A stretch of DNA of 64,000 bases from Acinetobacter baumannii (GCF_016508585.1 NZ_JADVOP010000013.1:1-64000); one strand, 5' to 3'; counted from the stretch's first letter, positions 1-8,198 are shown. The notes: generated by a model not told the origin, from the sequence alone. Made by a program: numbers and translations.

Positions 1-320
1 CTATATAATATGTAATACGATGATTTTTATAGTTATATTTTTTTTAAATTTATACTGAAATAGTTTTGAAATAAAAGTTGAAAAAACTGTAAGTAAATGT
101 AGCGTATGTAAGTTAAGTTAGAACGCTGTTGAGAAAATTTTAGTTTAGGATTTTACATGGATTTTTTTCTATTTAGGGATTCAAGCGAGACTAAAAAACA
201 TAGTATATTTGTACTAAAAATCCGTTGCAGCGTTCTGACTTTTTTACACGTTGGCAGTAAACTAGCATCAGTATTTTTTAATGCATCTCAATGCAGATCT
301 ATGGTGAATGGTTTTAAATC
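1..320. other. AT-rich upstream region of greB
   Basis: No gene is supported here. The stretch is very AT-rich and ends in the greB start; it probably carries the greB promoter, but I cannot point to a convincing -35/-10 pair. Confidence 0.4.
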
Positions 321-815
321 ATGAAATCTAATTTAATCACCCGTTCGGGACATGATTTACTGGTTGCAGAACTGCAACGACTTTGGCGTGAAGAACGCCC
401 GGAAGTGACTAAAAAGGTAACATGGGCTGCCAGTCTAGGTGACCGATCTGAAAACGCGGACTATCAATACAATAAGCAGCTGCTAAGAAAGATTGATCGC
501 CGTGTACGATATTTAGGTAAACGTTTAGAAGAATTACGTATCGTCGATTTTGCACCCGAGCAAGAAGGTAAAGTCTATTTTGGGGCTTGGGTCGAAATTG
601 AAAACGATGAAGGGGAATCTAAAACTTTGCGGATTGTGGGTGTCGATGAAATATATGACCATCACCCACAACATATTTCGATTGACTCTCCGATGGCTAG
701 GGCTTTGCTCTCTAAGCAGGTGGATGATGAAGTCGAAGTAATGACACCTTCCGGAAAAAAGCTTTGGTATATCAACTCAATTCGCTATGAAAAGCATGAA
801 ATTTCAGCAAATTAA
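321..815 (+). CDS. greB: Transcription elongation factor GreB
   Basis: This 164-residue protein has the length and two-domain layout of GreB. An N-terminal antiparallel coiled coil (about residues 1-75) contains the family motif GDRSENADYQYNKQLLR, whose acidic residues at the tip reach the RNA polymerase active site. An FKBP-like C-terminal domain follows. In the family the protein stimulates RNA cleavage by backtracked polymerase in the cytoplasm. The basic, arginine-rich coiled coil (RKIDRRVRYLGKRLEEL) favours GreB over GreA. It is a core gene just upstream of the tRNA-Ser used by the island. No strong Shine-Dalgarno precedes the ATG, but the N-terminus matches the family. Confidence 0.95.
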   Translation: MKSNLITRSGHDLLVAELQRLWREERPEVTKKVTWAASLGDRSENADYQYNKQLLRKIDRRVRYLGKRLEELRIVDFAPEQEGKVYFGAWVEIENDEGESKTLRIVGVDEIYDHHPQHISIDSPMARALLSKQVDDEVEVMTPSGKKLWYINSIRYEKHEISAN

Positions 816-905
816 TGGGATTTGATTTTATTTTGTACATTCGAGTGTAAAAATGCAGAAAAAGATTTGCCAAGTTGTATTTTTATTTATATGATAGCCG
901 CCATT

Positions 906-995
906 GGAAGCGTGGCAGAGCGGTTTAATGCACCGGTCTTGAAAACCGACGAGGGTGTGAGTCCTCCGTGAGTTCGAATCTCACCGCTTCCGCCA
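906..995 (+). tRNA. tRNA-Ser (anticodon UGA)
   Basis: A 90-nt class II tRNA with encoded CCA. The acceptor stem GGAAGCG pairs with CGCTTCC before GCCA. The anticodon loop CTTGAAA, on a stem ACCGG/CCGGT type helix, gives anticodon TGA. A long variable arm and a GTTCGAATC T-loop are present, as expected for serine. Its last 14 bases lie inside the 19-bp island attachment repeat, so insertion leaves the tRNA intact. Confidence 0.95.
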
Positions 996-1000
996 AATAT
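982..1000 (+). repeat. Island left attachment site (attL)
   Basis: CACCGCTTCCGCCAAATAT spans the 3' end of tRNA-Ser and 5 bases beyond it. The identical 19 bases recur at 37535-37553, about 36.6 kb away, next to an integrase gene. Tyrosine integrases of this DUF4102 family typically use tRNA 3' ends, so the pair reads as attL/attR. Confidence 0.9.
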
Positions 1001-1007
1001 TGAGATA

Positions 1008-1035
1008 AGCTCTTGTTTTTGCAAGGGCTTTTTTC
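1008..1035 (+). terminator. Terminator downstream of tRNA-Ser
   Basis: AGCTCTTG (1008-1015) pairs with CAAGGGCT (1022-1029), with one G-U, followed by a run of six T. A near-identical hairpin lies just beyond attR (37561-37589). Confidence 0.75.
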
Positions 1036-1050
1036 TTATCTGTTTTTTGC

Positions 1051-1070
1051 CCCACATAGTAACCCACATA
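1051..1070. promoter_or_regulatory. Candidate integrase arm-type sites, left end
   Basis: Two direct copies of CCCACATA start 12 bp apart (1051-1058 and 1063-1070). The same pair at the same spacing lies at the island's right end (37398-37405 and 37410-37417), just upstream of the integrase start, and a degenerate pair precedes the other integrase near 23477. I infer arm-binding sites of the integrase; no binding data are available. Confidence 0.45.
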
Positions 1071-1240
1071 AAATCTTGGCTGTAATCGCATTTATTGAGT
1101 CTTTATAGAACGTGTTTGGATCATCATTGAAATATTACTAGACAATAATAAAATGATCTTAAACTGTAGGTATGATTCTATTGAGCTAATATTAGGCTCT
1201 ATTTTGAAAGACCTTTACTTAAATGAAATCATGAAAATAA

Positions 1241-1274
1241 AAAAAGCAGCATGGAATAACTCATGCTGCTTTTT
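1241..1274. terminator. Bidirectional terminator
   Basis: AGCAGCATG (1245-1253) pairs with CATGCTGCT (1262-1270). A-rich sequence lies on the left and T-rich on the right, so the hairpin can terminate in both directions. It sits just after the stop of the minus-strand gene ending at 1290. Confidence 0.75.
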
Positions 1275-1289
1275 AAATCTAATTTTTAA

Positions 1290-2360
1290 CTATCTTTCAT
1301 AATCAGCTTTACCTCGCTCAATTCGTAGACTGGGAGCGTTATCTCTGAGTCTAAACCAGTGGTCAGTAACAACCAGTTGAGCTTTGAGTACATTTAGGCG
1401 ATTGCCCACGTGAATTTGATTTAAGTCATAATAGTTGTGTTCTTGCCCTTGGTAGAGCGGGGTAAAACCAGAATTCATAGTGTGGAACGTACCTACTGCG
1501 ATATGATCACGATTGAGATTAATAAAATAAGGCGCGAGTGTTTGGTATAGTGGTGTACTATTAAATGGACATAGGTCTGAATATTCTTTTCTGACAAAGA
1601 ATATTAGTCTAATTGATTGGGTCTGATCAATGTCGATTTCATCTCTAGCTAATATGCCGAGGACATTATTTTGGCAGCGTTTACGCCAAACATCGCGAAT
1701 AATTTCATTAGATTTCTCTTGAACGATCTCATAGGCAGACAAATCTCTAAAGTCAGGATCACCAAAAACAGGCTCAAACCCATTAAATACTCTACGCTGT
1801 ACAACGAGTGAATGAACTTCAAAACGATTAGTTTCACCATAGATGAATTCCAAGAATCGATCGTATGAGCCAGTAAGATATACAAATCTTTTGTTCCACG
1901 ATCGACATTGAGTTGTGATTGCTCTGGTTTGGATTTGGACTTTGAAATCAGCAAAACACATCTCACAAGCTTGTTCTACAAGTTGATACGCTCCGATAGG
2001 GATATTGTGAATACCATGTTTCATCATCAATTGGCTCAATAGGGCAATTTCAGGGTGAGGTAAAGCATCCCTAAATTTACCTGTTGTATACGGATTCCAA
2101 GTATTGTCTGTTACAATTTTGAGAGCAAGATTACCTAAGTTGGTTATATAGAGATTGGGTATACATGGGTGAGGGAATACAGTTGGATTATGGGTAAAAA
2201 TCCGAAAACTCTGCTTTTTTTTGATTTTTTGGATCAGCTCAGAGTAATAGACTAAAGAAATAGGGGCAGCATGCTCGTACCTTTGATAAGCATAAGCTCT
2301 AGTTACTGTATTGAGATAATGAAGGGCTTCGGTTTTTTGCATAGCGCTGAATGTAGTCAT
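1290..2360 (-). CDS. Hypothetical protein paired with Gp2-like gene
   Basis: A 356-residue soluble protein that I do not recognise at family level. No signal peptide, membrane segment or P-loop is visible. It starts with an ATG two bases after the stop of the upstream gene, so the two are surely co-transcribed and probably coupled. It ends just before a strong hairpin terminator. Its second half has alternating strands with conserved-looking aromatic and His residues (for example AVGTFHTMNSGF). That would fit a second replication-type protein of the satellite, but this is inference from position only. Confidence 0.7.
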   Translation of the reverse strand: MTTFSAMQKTEALHYLNTVTRAYAYQRYEHAAPISLVYYSELIQKIKKKQSFRIFTHNPTVFPHPCIPNLYITNLGNLALKIVTDNTWNPYTTGKFRDALPHPEIALLSQLMMKHGIHNIPIGAYQLVEQACEMCFADFKVQIQTRAITTQCRSWNKRFVYLTGSYDRFLEFIYGETNRFEVHSLVVQRRVFNGFEPVFGDPDFRDLSAYEIVQEKSNEIIRDVWRKRCQNNVLGILARDEIDIDQTQSIRLIFFVRKEYSDLCPFNSTPLYQTLAPYFINLNRDHIAVGTFHTMNSGFTPLYQGQEHNYYDLNQIHVGNRLNVLKAQLVVTDHWFRLRDNAPSLRIERGKADYER

Positions 2361-2362
2361 GT

Positions 2363-3604
2363 TTACACGTCCTGAGTGAATGGTTGAGATTTTGTTGTGA
2401 TTAGAGTGCGAGGGCGACCTGAATTGGCTTTAGGTTCAGGAAGCTCACTGCGCTGAAATCGTTTAAAATTTTTCAACTCAGAAAACATAAAAAACTGATC
2501 GGCTTTGACGATGTAATCAAAGGTTTTGAATAAGTAAGACTGTTTTTTAATATCCGAATAATGAATCATGCCAATACCACAGTGTTTGTATTGGTCTTTC
2601 TGCATATTACAAATGTGGGTACAACCACGATTTTTGGTTATTTTTTTCCAGTAGCCTGAAATATATTGGGCGAGCGTAATATCCTCTTGGTGTTTATCAC
2701 CGTCATAGAAAAAGTAGGCGTGTATGTGGAACCCTGTGGCATGAGAGTATTCATACTGCCAAATATAGCCTTCAATGGTGCTTAATAGCTTGTTATTGCG
2801 CCAATTGTCCTTAAACTTTTTCATAGACCTCTTTAGATAAATCAGGTCATGACGCGAATAAGGGAGAGCCATAGACGATGCATGTTTGAGCAGGGTTTCT
2901 GGATCACGCTTCAATGCAAAATCCATTCTGATGACCAAGACTCTGGCAAACTTTGCAATGAGATGGTTGAAAAGTTTAATGCATGCTAACTTATTGTTTT
3001 TCTTTATTATATTTCGATCTCTAATTTTCTTTTTATACTCGGCACTACTCAGGTATTTAATCAGCCGCGCTATAAACAGATTAAATAAATCAACATACCT
3101 TTGGGCACTCTGCTTATCTTTAGGATTGATAAGCGCAGGGAAGGAGAGTATCTCAAGGTCTTCTGAAGAGAATTTTGATTGCACGGACATCCATGCTTTT
3201 ACTTCTGCACCATATGAATAATTCGTAGAAAATTGATGCTGGAATGCTGAGCGTATTTTCTCTTCTAAAGATTCCCATTTGGGAAGAAAATGGAGTCGAT
3301 GACGTTCAGGAAAGAAAGGAGACTTTTCTTTCACTAATTTTGCTACTGGAAGTTGAGTTTTTTGGCATTGAGCAATGACATTGACAATGTTGAAGCAAAT
3401 ATCAGCCACATGATCAATCGCATGTAGAAATTGATATGAGTTGCCATCTAGTGCTGTCATCATGCTTGAGCTTAGATCAGAACGCTGAAGAGCAGTTAGC
3501 TCCTCAAGCGTAAATGTGCCAACGGAGTTATGGAGTTTTGGTTTGTTCATAAACTTCTCGATAATAGGTTTCAAGAAATTTGGACAATAGCTGTCTGTAG
3601 CCAC
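2363..3604 (-). CDS. Inovirus Gp2 / YagK-YfjJ family protein
   Basis: A 413-residue protein whose C-terminal half matches the YagK/YfjJ (inovirus Gp2) pattern. A strand with VIRMDFAL lies near residue 224. A segment YIWQYEYSHATGFHIHAYFF at 280-299 contains an HxH pair (H293, H295), followed by DGDKHQEDI and a GYW motif. In this family the HxH resembles the metal-binding motif of HUH replication initiators, so a rolling-circle-type role is plausible but unproved. The frame opens with GTG at 3604. An internal ATG at 3550 has a better GAGAAG Shine-Dalgarno, so the true start may be there. It is the first gene of a two-gene unit with the next minus-strand gene. Confidence 0.75.
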   Translation of the reverse strand: MATDSYCPNFLKPIIEKFMNKPKLHNSVGTFTLEELTALQRSDLSSSMMTALDGNSYQFLHAIDHVADICFNIVNVIAQCQKTQLPVAKLVKEKSPFFPERHRLHFLPKWESLEEKIRSAFQHQFSTNYSYGAEVKAWMSVQSKFSSEDLEILSFPALINPKDKQSAQRYVDLFNLFIARLIKYLSSAEYKKKIRDRNIIKKNNKLACIKLFNHLIAKFARVLVIRMDFALKRDPETLLKHASSMALPYSRHDLIYLKRSMKKFKDNWRNNKLLSTIEGYIWQYEYSHATGFHIHAYFFYDGDKHQEDITLAQYISGYWKKITKNRGCTHICNMQKDQYKHCGIGMIHYSDIKKQSYLFKTFDYIVKADQFFMFSELKNFKRFQRSELPEPKANSGRPRTLITTKSQPFTQDV

Positions 3605-3932
3605 GATGTTGAGTCGTGTCTAAATAGGATGAATGACATCAGTGAACTATGATCTACTCTTTGAGAAGGATTAACTCAATGAGTGATCTGACTTTGCTAG
3701 AGTAGTCAGAATCACTACAGATCATCATTGCTCAATCATCTCTGTCTCTTACAGTATAAAGATCAATATATTCAATAATCTAAATATCTAAAAGATATTA
3801 ATATATTAAATAATATATTAAATGGTTTAATACCTTTATTCATCTTCAAGCAAAACTCAAGTAAAACAGACAGGCTATGCACAAATTCATAATGGATTTA
3901 CGTGAATATCTCAATTTATGAGATATACACAG
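3605..3932. other. Gene-free region; candidate origin of the satellite
   Basis: The region lies between the Gp2-like gene and alpA. It holds an imperfect hairpin (AGTGATCTGACT at 3682-3693 against AGTCAGAATCACT at 3704-3716). It also holds an AT-only tract with a tandem 12-bp repeat, TAATATATTAAA twice at 3799-3822. A hairpin plus an AT-rich repeat upstream of a possible Rep gene suggests an origin, but this is inference. Confidence 0.35.
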
Positions 3933-4166
3933 TTAGGCTGTCTTTTGCAGATGATTACGGGCTTCAATTTTGGATTGAATCCAAGACTGAACTTCACTGA
4001 GCCTCCACCGTGTCAGATGACCAAACTTAACAGGCTTGGGAAAGTCAGGGTCATAACGTTTAGACTTTGAATTCATGCGATCGTAGATGGTTGATCGAGA
4101 TAAGCCTGTCAGTTCTTCTAGATCAAGACGTGTGATCATTTTGAAGGGATCGGTTGTTGAAACCAT
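3933..4166 (-). CDS. alpA: AlpA-family DNA-binding regulator
   Basis: A 77-residue winged-helix/HTH protein of the AlpA (phage CP4-57/P4 Vis) family. LDLEELTGLSRSTIYDRM (about residues 14-31) is the helix-turn-helix. FPKPVKFGHLTRWRLSEVQSWI (about 44-65) is the family's second half, with the conserved 'RW...EV..W'. These small proteins act as excisionase or transcription factors controlling integrase expression in P4-like elements. It stands alone on the minus strand. The Shine-Dalgarno AAGGA precedes the ATG by a suitable distance. Its presence supports a satellite/prophage-like origin for this end of the island. Confidence 0.88.
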   Translation of the reverse strand: MVSTTDPFKMITRLDLEELTGLSRSTIYDRMNSKSKRYDPDFPKPVKFGHLTRWRLSEVQSWIQSKIEARNHLQKTA

Positions 4167-4302
4167 AAGTGTTTTCCTTGTTGGGGGGATTTAAGCGCAT
4201 GTCGTACAACATAGGAATACTTTAGTCGGGGCTGGGACAGCCTCACAGTCCTCGTACACCGAGAGTTTTTATTTAGAGGATCTTGAGGTTGTGAATATTG
4301 AG

Positions 4303-5406
4303 TTAAATATTTGTTTTTAAATACGCATTTCTTCTTTCCACGGTATAATGTTTTTTAACTTTTTCATAAAGTGAAAGATTTTCGTCATTTTGATCTTTAA
4401 TTTGATGTTTCCATTGATAAAAATTTTGCAGAATATTTTTATGGATATAAGGAATGGCATCCTCAGCCTGTAATTTTTCTAATATTTTCTTACAGCCCTC
4501 AAGTCGGTCATCTAAGCGTTTGATATGTATGGCACCTTGGATACCAGTTTTAATGAAGATATCTTTAACCTTTTTCTTTCTAGGCATATAGGTATAGCAA
4601 TAGCTTCCCTTATTTTGAGCGTTTTTAAAGGCATTCTGTTTATTCAATAAATTTCTTTGTTTATGTTCGTAAATTTCTATGATGATTGGAAGAATCATTG
4701 TTTCATATTCAACGTCAATTTCAGTGTCAAAAAGCGCATGTGCCTCAATATTCTTTTTATGGGTTGGGCTGAGATATTTTTCCACGTGCTCTTTGTATTT
4801 GGGTTTTAAATAAACCCGAATCATTTCTTTGATTTCTAAATCTTTATATGCCTGAGCCTGTATTTTTTTTATTTTTTCAGAAATTTTATCTGGAATATTG
4901 GCTGATCTACAATCCATATGCCGTGCATAAAATTGAAAGGCATGTTGATAGGCAGTTTGCGCCTTTTTAAAACTCTGAAGCAACTTATCCTTAGTTGTTG
5001 AATTGAGGGGAACAGTCTCTGTTGTTGGGTCAAGGAGTTTATTTAGTAATGGGTTTGCATAATCATCTGAAGCAATATAGCTTTCAAAATCCCGAATTGC
5101 ATTTAAAACTTCATCATAATGACGATAGAGACGGTCTTCTATGGGTAATTCAATAAATTTAGTTTTGTCAAAATAATGTGGTTGTAAGCCTTGTTCTAAC
5201 CATGTTTTCTGTTCATTTGAAATTGAAAAATGACCATGATCGAGGAGTGACTGAATAACCTGTTGTTCCTCTGCTTCATTTTGAACATGGGCAAAGTGAT
5301 GAAAGTATTGGATCGAGATTGCTGGATTGCGAATATTATTAATGACAAATCGTTTTAGTATCTCAATTTCTTCGATTTGTTTTTCAAATTTCATCTGATT
5401 GTTCAT
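4303..5406 (-). CDS. Hypothetical protein, helical, lysine-rich
   Basis: A 367-residue, highly charged, predominantly helical protein with no recognisable domain. It has many Lys/Glu/Gln stretches and Tyr-Lys segments (about residues 165-215 and 245-275), and a basic patch, MPRKKKVKDIFIK, near residue 275. There is no signal peptide or membrane segment. It is followed at a distance of about 135 bp by alpA on the same strand. The upstream 350 bp is free of genes. It could be a satellite accessory or nucleic-acid-binding protein. The function is unknown. Confidence 0.65.
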   Translation of the reverse strand: MNNQMKFEKQIEEIEILKRFVINNIRNPAISIQYFHHFAHVQNEAEEQQVIQSLLDHGHFSISNEQKTWLEQGLQPHYFDKTKFIELPIEDRLYRHYDEVLNAIRDFESYIASDDYANPLLNKLLDPTTETVPLNSTTKDKLLQSFKKAQTAYQHAFQFYARHMDCRSANIPDKISEKIKKIQAQAYKDLEIKEMIRVYLKPKYKEHVEKYLSPTHKKNIEAHALFDTEIDVEYETMILPIIIEIYEHKQRNLLNKQNAFKNAQNKGSYCYTYMPRKKKVKDIFIKTGIQGAIHIKRLDDRLEGCKKILEKLQAEDAIPYIHKNILQNFYQWKHQIKDQNDENLSLYEKVKKHYTVERRNAYLKTNI

Positions 5407-5806
5407 GTTGAGCTATCTGATATGCTTTGGGAAAAATTATATCAAGATTAAAAAGAATTTTTACTAAACTGCAAATATTAGGCAAAACTTTTGTGAAAAG
5501 TAAGGGTGAGTTGTGATGTGCACAGTTAGCTATTAAACCCATACTTTTTAATTGCTTATAGGAAATATTTCACCCCCTAATGATGATGTCACTTTGTACC
5601 ATTATTTCGCAGTTTATATCGTGAGTTTTTGTTGGGGGGGAGTAGGGTGCCGACAGTTACTTAATAGACTTATGAACATTCATGATCATTTTTAAATTGC
5701 TTGAATATCCATTTGCATAGCGAATGAACCAATTGCTTTATATTAGATTGACTCATTTGGTGTCAATGATTATCCTTGATTCGCTGGCCTACATTGCCAG
5801 TCGGTT
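5407..5806. other. Gene-free leader region
   Basis: Nothing coding is supported. It contains a G-run (about 5634-5641) and AT-rich sequence that probably carries divergent promoters for the minus-strand gene ending at 4303 and for the structured region that follows. Confidence 0.4.
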
Positions 5807-5950
5807 TTAGCAGACCGTTTTCATACAGCACATCAGATTTACTCCTTCTGAGGGGGAGGTCTGTGTGAAACCCACTCGTCCCCTCATGTTGCGGTAGGAC
5901 GGAAAGGGGACACCTTTGGGTGTGCTGGGTCTGTATGTCCAGTCTGCTAA
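5807..5950. ncRNA. Structured RNA region, C4/P4-immunity-RNA-like candidate
   Basis: Nested complementary arms make this much more structured than its surroundings. TTAGCAGAC (5807-5815) pairs with GTCTGCTAA (5942-5950). CATACAG (5822-5828) pairs with CTGTATG (5931-5937). GTCCCCT (5878-5884) pairs with AGGGGAC (5905-5911). ACACC and GGTGT (5910-5923) form an alternative hairpin. A G-rich/C-rich pair (GGGGGAGG against CCCCTC) also offers alternatives. P4/P1-type elements carry a short antisense immunity RNA (CI/C4) pairing with flanking leader sequences, usually near alpA-like and integrase genes. The analogy is from layout and fold, and I cannot confirm family membership. The strand is not certain. 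Confidence 0.35.
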
Positions 5951-6021
5951 CCCCTTTTCGTTCTACCACCATTATTTAGCAGTGATTGTGGCAGAACTTC
6001 TCTTACATACAGGAGTCCGCC

Positions 6022-6093
6022 ATGCGTACTATTTCAAACTTAAACCTCTTTTCTTTATCTCAATTCTTATCTGCACTGCTATGCAGGACATAA
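6022..6093 (+). CDS. Possible 23-aa leader peptide
   Basis: A short frame, MRTISNLNLFSLSQFLSALL plus three residues, follows a good Shine-Dalgarno (ACAGGAG) about 6 bases before the ATG. It lies just downstream of the structured RNA region. The position suits a leader peptide of the kind coupled to P4/P1 immunity RNAs. Coding is supported only by the ribosome-binding site and context. Confidence 0.3.
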   Translation: MRTISNLNLFSLSQFLSALLCRT

Positions 6094-6306
6094 CTTTTGC
6101 TGATTCGCTGAAAAATTTATGATGACTAAAATCAATGATGAACTTGGGATTTACTCAGGATAAATCACGTCTGGGGTTTTATAACAACAATTTCATTTTA
6201 ATTTTTTTGATCGTAATTAAAGCAATTTCACTTACACATTACCTCAGTGAAGCCATAAAGCTCTAGGCTCAGGCATTAAAAACATAAATATATAAGAGAG
6301 GATAGA

Positions 6307-6564
6307 ATGAAATTGAAACTCATTTTTTCATTAACAGGCAGTGTCTTACTGACTGCCTGTAGCAGCCCATTTGAAACAGGTTTTAAAGATGGTTGCCGTA
6401 ATTTGGGTGCTAACCGTAGTTTCTGTTCATGCAGCTATAGCAATCTAGAGAAACATTACGGAGAAGACCAGCTTAAGCAGATCAAGAGCCCTATGCAATT
6501 TCCAGAAGATTGGGAAGAGCAAGTACAGCGAGCAGGTTTAGCCTGTATGGCTGAATTGAATTAG
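6307..6564 (+). CDS. Small putative lipoprotein
   Basis: An 85-residue protein with a lipoprotein signal peptide: MKLK, a hydrophobic core, then lipobox LTAC with Cys18 as the lipidation site. The mature part has three further cysteines (in CRNLG and FCSCSYSN) plus a late one, and a charged tail, so a small disulfide-stabilised envelope protein is likely. The ATG is preceded by GAGAGGAT. It opens a run of small plus-strand envelope genes (6307-7815) in the satellite part of the island. The family is not recognised. Confidence 0.7.
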   Translation: MKLKLIFSLTGSVLLTACSSPFETGFKDGCRNLGANRSFCSCSYSNLEKHYGEDQLKQIKSPMQFPEDWEEQVQRAGLACMAELN

Positions 6565-6576
6565 GAGAGTTTAAAT

Positions 6577-6726
6577 ATGAGAAATCTATTGACGCCTTAT
6601 TTACTCATTATGTTGGGCTACTGGTTCAAATTGATCTGGAGCTTTCCTGCTGGTTATTCCAAAGCCTATCTTTTAGGACGAGCTTTCGTTTGGCCCTTTC
6701 TTTTTCTGGAATGGCTATTTTCTTAA
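6577..6726 (+). CDS. 49-aa membrane protein
   Basis: A short open frame with a clear Shine-Dalgarno (AGGAG, 6563-6567) ten bases before ATG. It starts 12 bp after the preceding stop. The protein (MRNLLTPYLLIMLGYWFKLI...) has a hydrophobic N-terminal segment and a second hydrophobic stretch near the C-terminus (AFVWPFLFLEWLF), with aromatic-rich membrane-interface character. Operon position and ribosome-binding site support it. The function is unknown. Confidence 0.5.
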   Translation: MRNLLTPYLLIMLGYWFKLIWSFPAGYSKAYLLGRAFVWPFLFLEWLFS

Positions 6727-6746
6727 AACTATCAAGAAGCGTAACA

Positions 6747-7415
6747 ATGACAAATTCAACTCAAATCACTACACCTAAACCATACTGGAAAATCACTGGC
6801 GTGATATTGGCTTTAGTCATCATCGGTGCTTATCTATTGAACCAACATTTACAACGTAAAGCAGATCTACAGTTAGCACAGTTGGCATTAGATCAGACCA
6901 AAGCCAAAAAAATTCAAACTGCTGATGGAGCTCAAGCTGCATATGAACCAATCGTTCAAGATTCAACTGTAGATGCAACAACACAAACTGAGCATTTAGG
7001 TCCTAGTGAAGATGACGTTGCAGGTGCTTTAGCCGCAGTGGAAGAAGCTAAAGCTTCACAAAACTCAGCGACTGAGCATTTAACTATGCAAGTCGATTCT
7101 GAATATCATGAAGGAAAAACCTTAAGTTCGAATGCTACAAAGTATGGCTTAAAACCAATGAAAACTGCACCAGCCGATCTCAAGTCAACCGTTTCAAGTA
7201 TTGATCAGATGTTAGTGTCACATCTCATGGAGGTTTGGGGGCGATCTAGCCCTGATCAGGTAGCGAAACGTCTGGAAGGTTGGAGTCAACAGGGTAACAG
7301 CATTACCTATCGTACAGCATGGGACTCAGATCGTTATCAATGTACTTGGTATGTGGTGCGCTGGAATCAAAGCAACAATCAAGTTTTAAGCGAAGGATAC
7401 AAACCTTGTTTTTAA
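6747..7415 (+). CDS. Membrane-anchored periplasmic protein
   Basis: A 222-residue protein from the ATG at 6747. An upstream in-frame start at 6690 would overlap the 49-aa gene and adds non-conserved-looking residues. One N-terminal membrane anchor (about residues 14-31, ITGVILALVIIGAYLL) is followed by an Ala/Gln/Glu-rich, probably coiled-coil or extended stretch. A compact C-terminal domain follows, with two Cys (YQCTWYVV and YKPCF) that could form a disulfide. It is probably held in the inner membrane facing the periplasm. No family is recognised. Confidence 0.6.
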   Translation: MTNSTQITTPKPYWKITGVILALVIIGAYLLNQHLQRKADLQLAQLALDQTKAKKIQTADGAQAAYEPIVQDSTVDATTQTEHLGPSEDDVAGALAAVEEAKASQNSATEHLTMQVDSEYHEGKTLSSNATKYGLKPMKTAPADLKSTVSSIDQMLVSHLMEVWGRSSPDQVAKRLEGWSQQGNSITYRTAWDSDRYQCTWYVVRWNQSNNQVLSEGYKPCF

Positions 7416-7485
7416 AAAATTTACTTCTTCTTAGACATTGAATTTTTTAATCATTTTTATACCCCTTTAAAACAGGAATATCACC

Positions 7486-7815
7486 ATGAAAAATATCAAA
7501 ATTATCAGCTGTGCTTTAATCAGCTTATTTTTAACAACAGCAGTCATGGCAAAAACAGAGCATATCACCTTAAAAAAAGATTTAGGATTTGGTGAGGAAG
7601 CTGTGATTTTTCCAACCACCAAAGGTGAGGTGATCCTTAATCGTTATGCACTTTCAGCAACAGTTGCCAAACAAATCAAATCCTATAAAAAAGGGCAATG
7701 TTTAGCAATCCAATCTAAAAATGGTTTCTTTAAAGATACGGGTGATGGGCAATATATTGAAAGTATCCAACCTTGTACCAAGAAAGGTTTAGCGACTCCT
7801 AAAGTAAGTCGATAA
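7486..7815 (+). CDS. Small secreted protein
   Basis: A 109-residue protein with a type I signal peptide (MKNIKI, hydrophobic core, cleavage after AVMA at about residue 22). The mature part is about 87 residues, basic and strand-rich, with two cysteines (GQCLAIQ and QPCTKK). ATG is preceded by ACAGGAATA. It is the last gene of the small-envelope-protein run and is followed by a strong terminator at 7852-7878. The function is unknown. Confidence 0.65.
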   Translation: MKNIKIISCALISLFLTTAVMAKTEHITLKKDLGFGEEAVIFPTTKGEVILNRYALSATVAKQIKSYKKGQCLAIQSKNGFFKDTGDGQYIESIQPCTKKGLATPKVSR

Positions 7816-7851
7816 TCTGCATTCATCTAAAACGATATAAGTCTAATCAAG

Positions 7852-7878
7852 CCACAAGCAATTGCTTGTGGTTTTTTT
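7852..7878 (+). terminator. Rho-independent terminator
   Basis: Perfect palindrome CCACAAGCAATTGCTTGTGG (7852-7871) followed by seven T. It closes the 6307-7815 gene run. Confidence 0.85.
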
Positions 7879-7904
7879 ATGCCTTTTATTAAGAGGAGAA
7901 GACC

Positions 7905-8198
7905 ATGCACCAGTGTCCTTATTGTCACTCATTACATATCACGTTATTGCGCCAGACTGAACCCACTTCAGGCGTATTTGCAAAGCTTTCATCGTTCTCA
8001 CCCATGTCTTTGGCAGCCGCTTGTATGCAGTTGTCAAAACGCAGTCCTGTTCACCCTTTGGTTGGTGGTTTTGTAGGCTTGGTGATTGGTGGCATGTTTC
8101 TGCTCTACGTGCAGCATCAAGACAACATGGTGACACTATTTTACCAGTGTGAGCAATGCTTACGGCATTTTGAAATCCAACAATCGGGATTTTCGTAA
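7905..8198 (+). CDS. Zinc-ribbon membrane protein
   Basis: A 97-residue protein starting MHQCPYC. CxxC pairs near both ends (CPYC at 4-7 and CEQC at about 82-85) could bind one zinc ion in a split ribbon. Between them lies one membrane segment (about 58-74, GGFVGLVIGGMFLLYV). Shine-Dalgarno AAGAGGAGA lies before ATG. It precedes the DUF932 gene by 55 bp on the same strand. The role is unknown; such proteins are common on Acinetobacter plasmids and islands (recollection, not checked). Confidence 0.6.
   Translation: MHQCPYCHSLHITLLRQTEPTSGVFAKLSSFSPMSLAAACMQLSKRSPVHPLVGGFVGLVIGGMFLLYVQHQDNMVTLFYQCEQCLRHFEIQQSGFS

Noticed and set aside
887..1069. Minus-strand frame covering tRNA-Ser
   Set aside because: It is the antisense of the tRNA and its terminator; the protein sequence is the familiar spurious product of tRNA-Ser.
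5763..5972. 69-codon minus-strand frame
   Set aside because: It lies over the nested complementary arms of the structured region, has no ribosome-binding site and no family resemblance.
5916..6122. 68-codon plus-strand frame, considered as an Ash-family protein
   Set aside because: It starts inside the structured region without a Shine-Dalgarno; the resemblance to Ash proteins was only positional.
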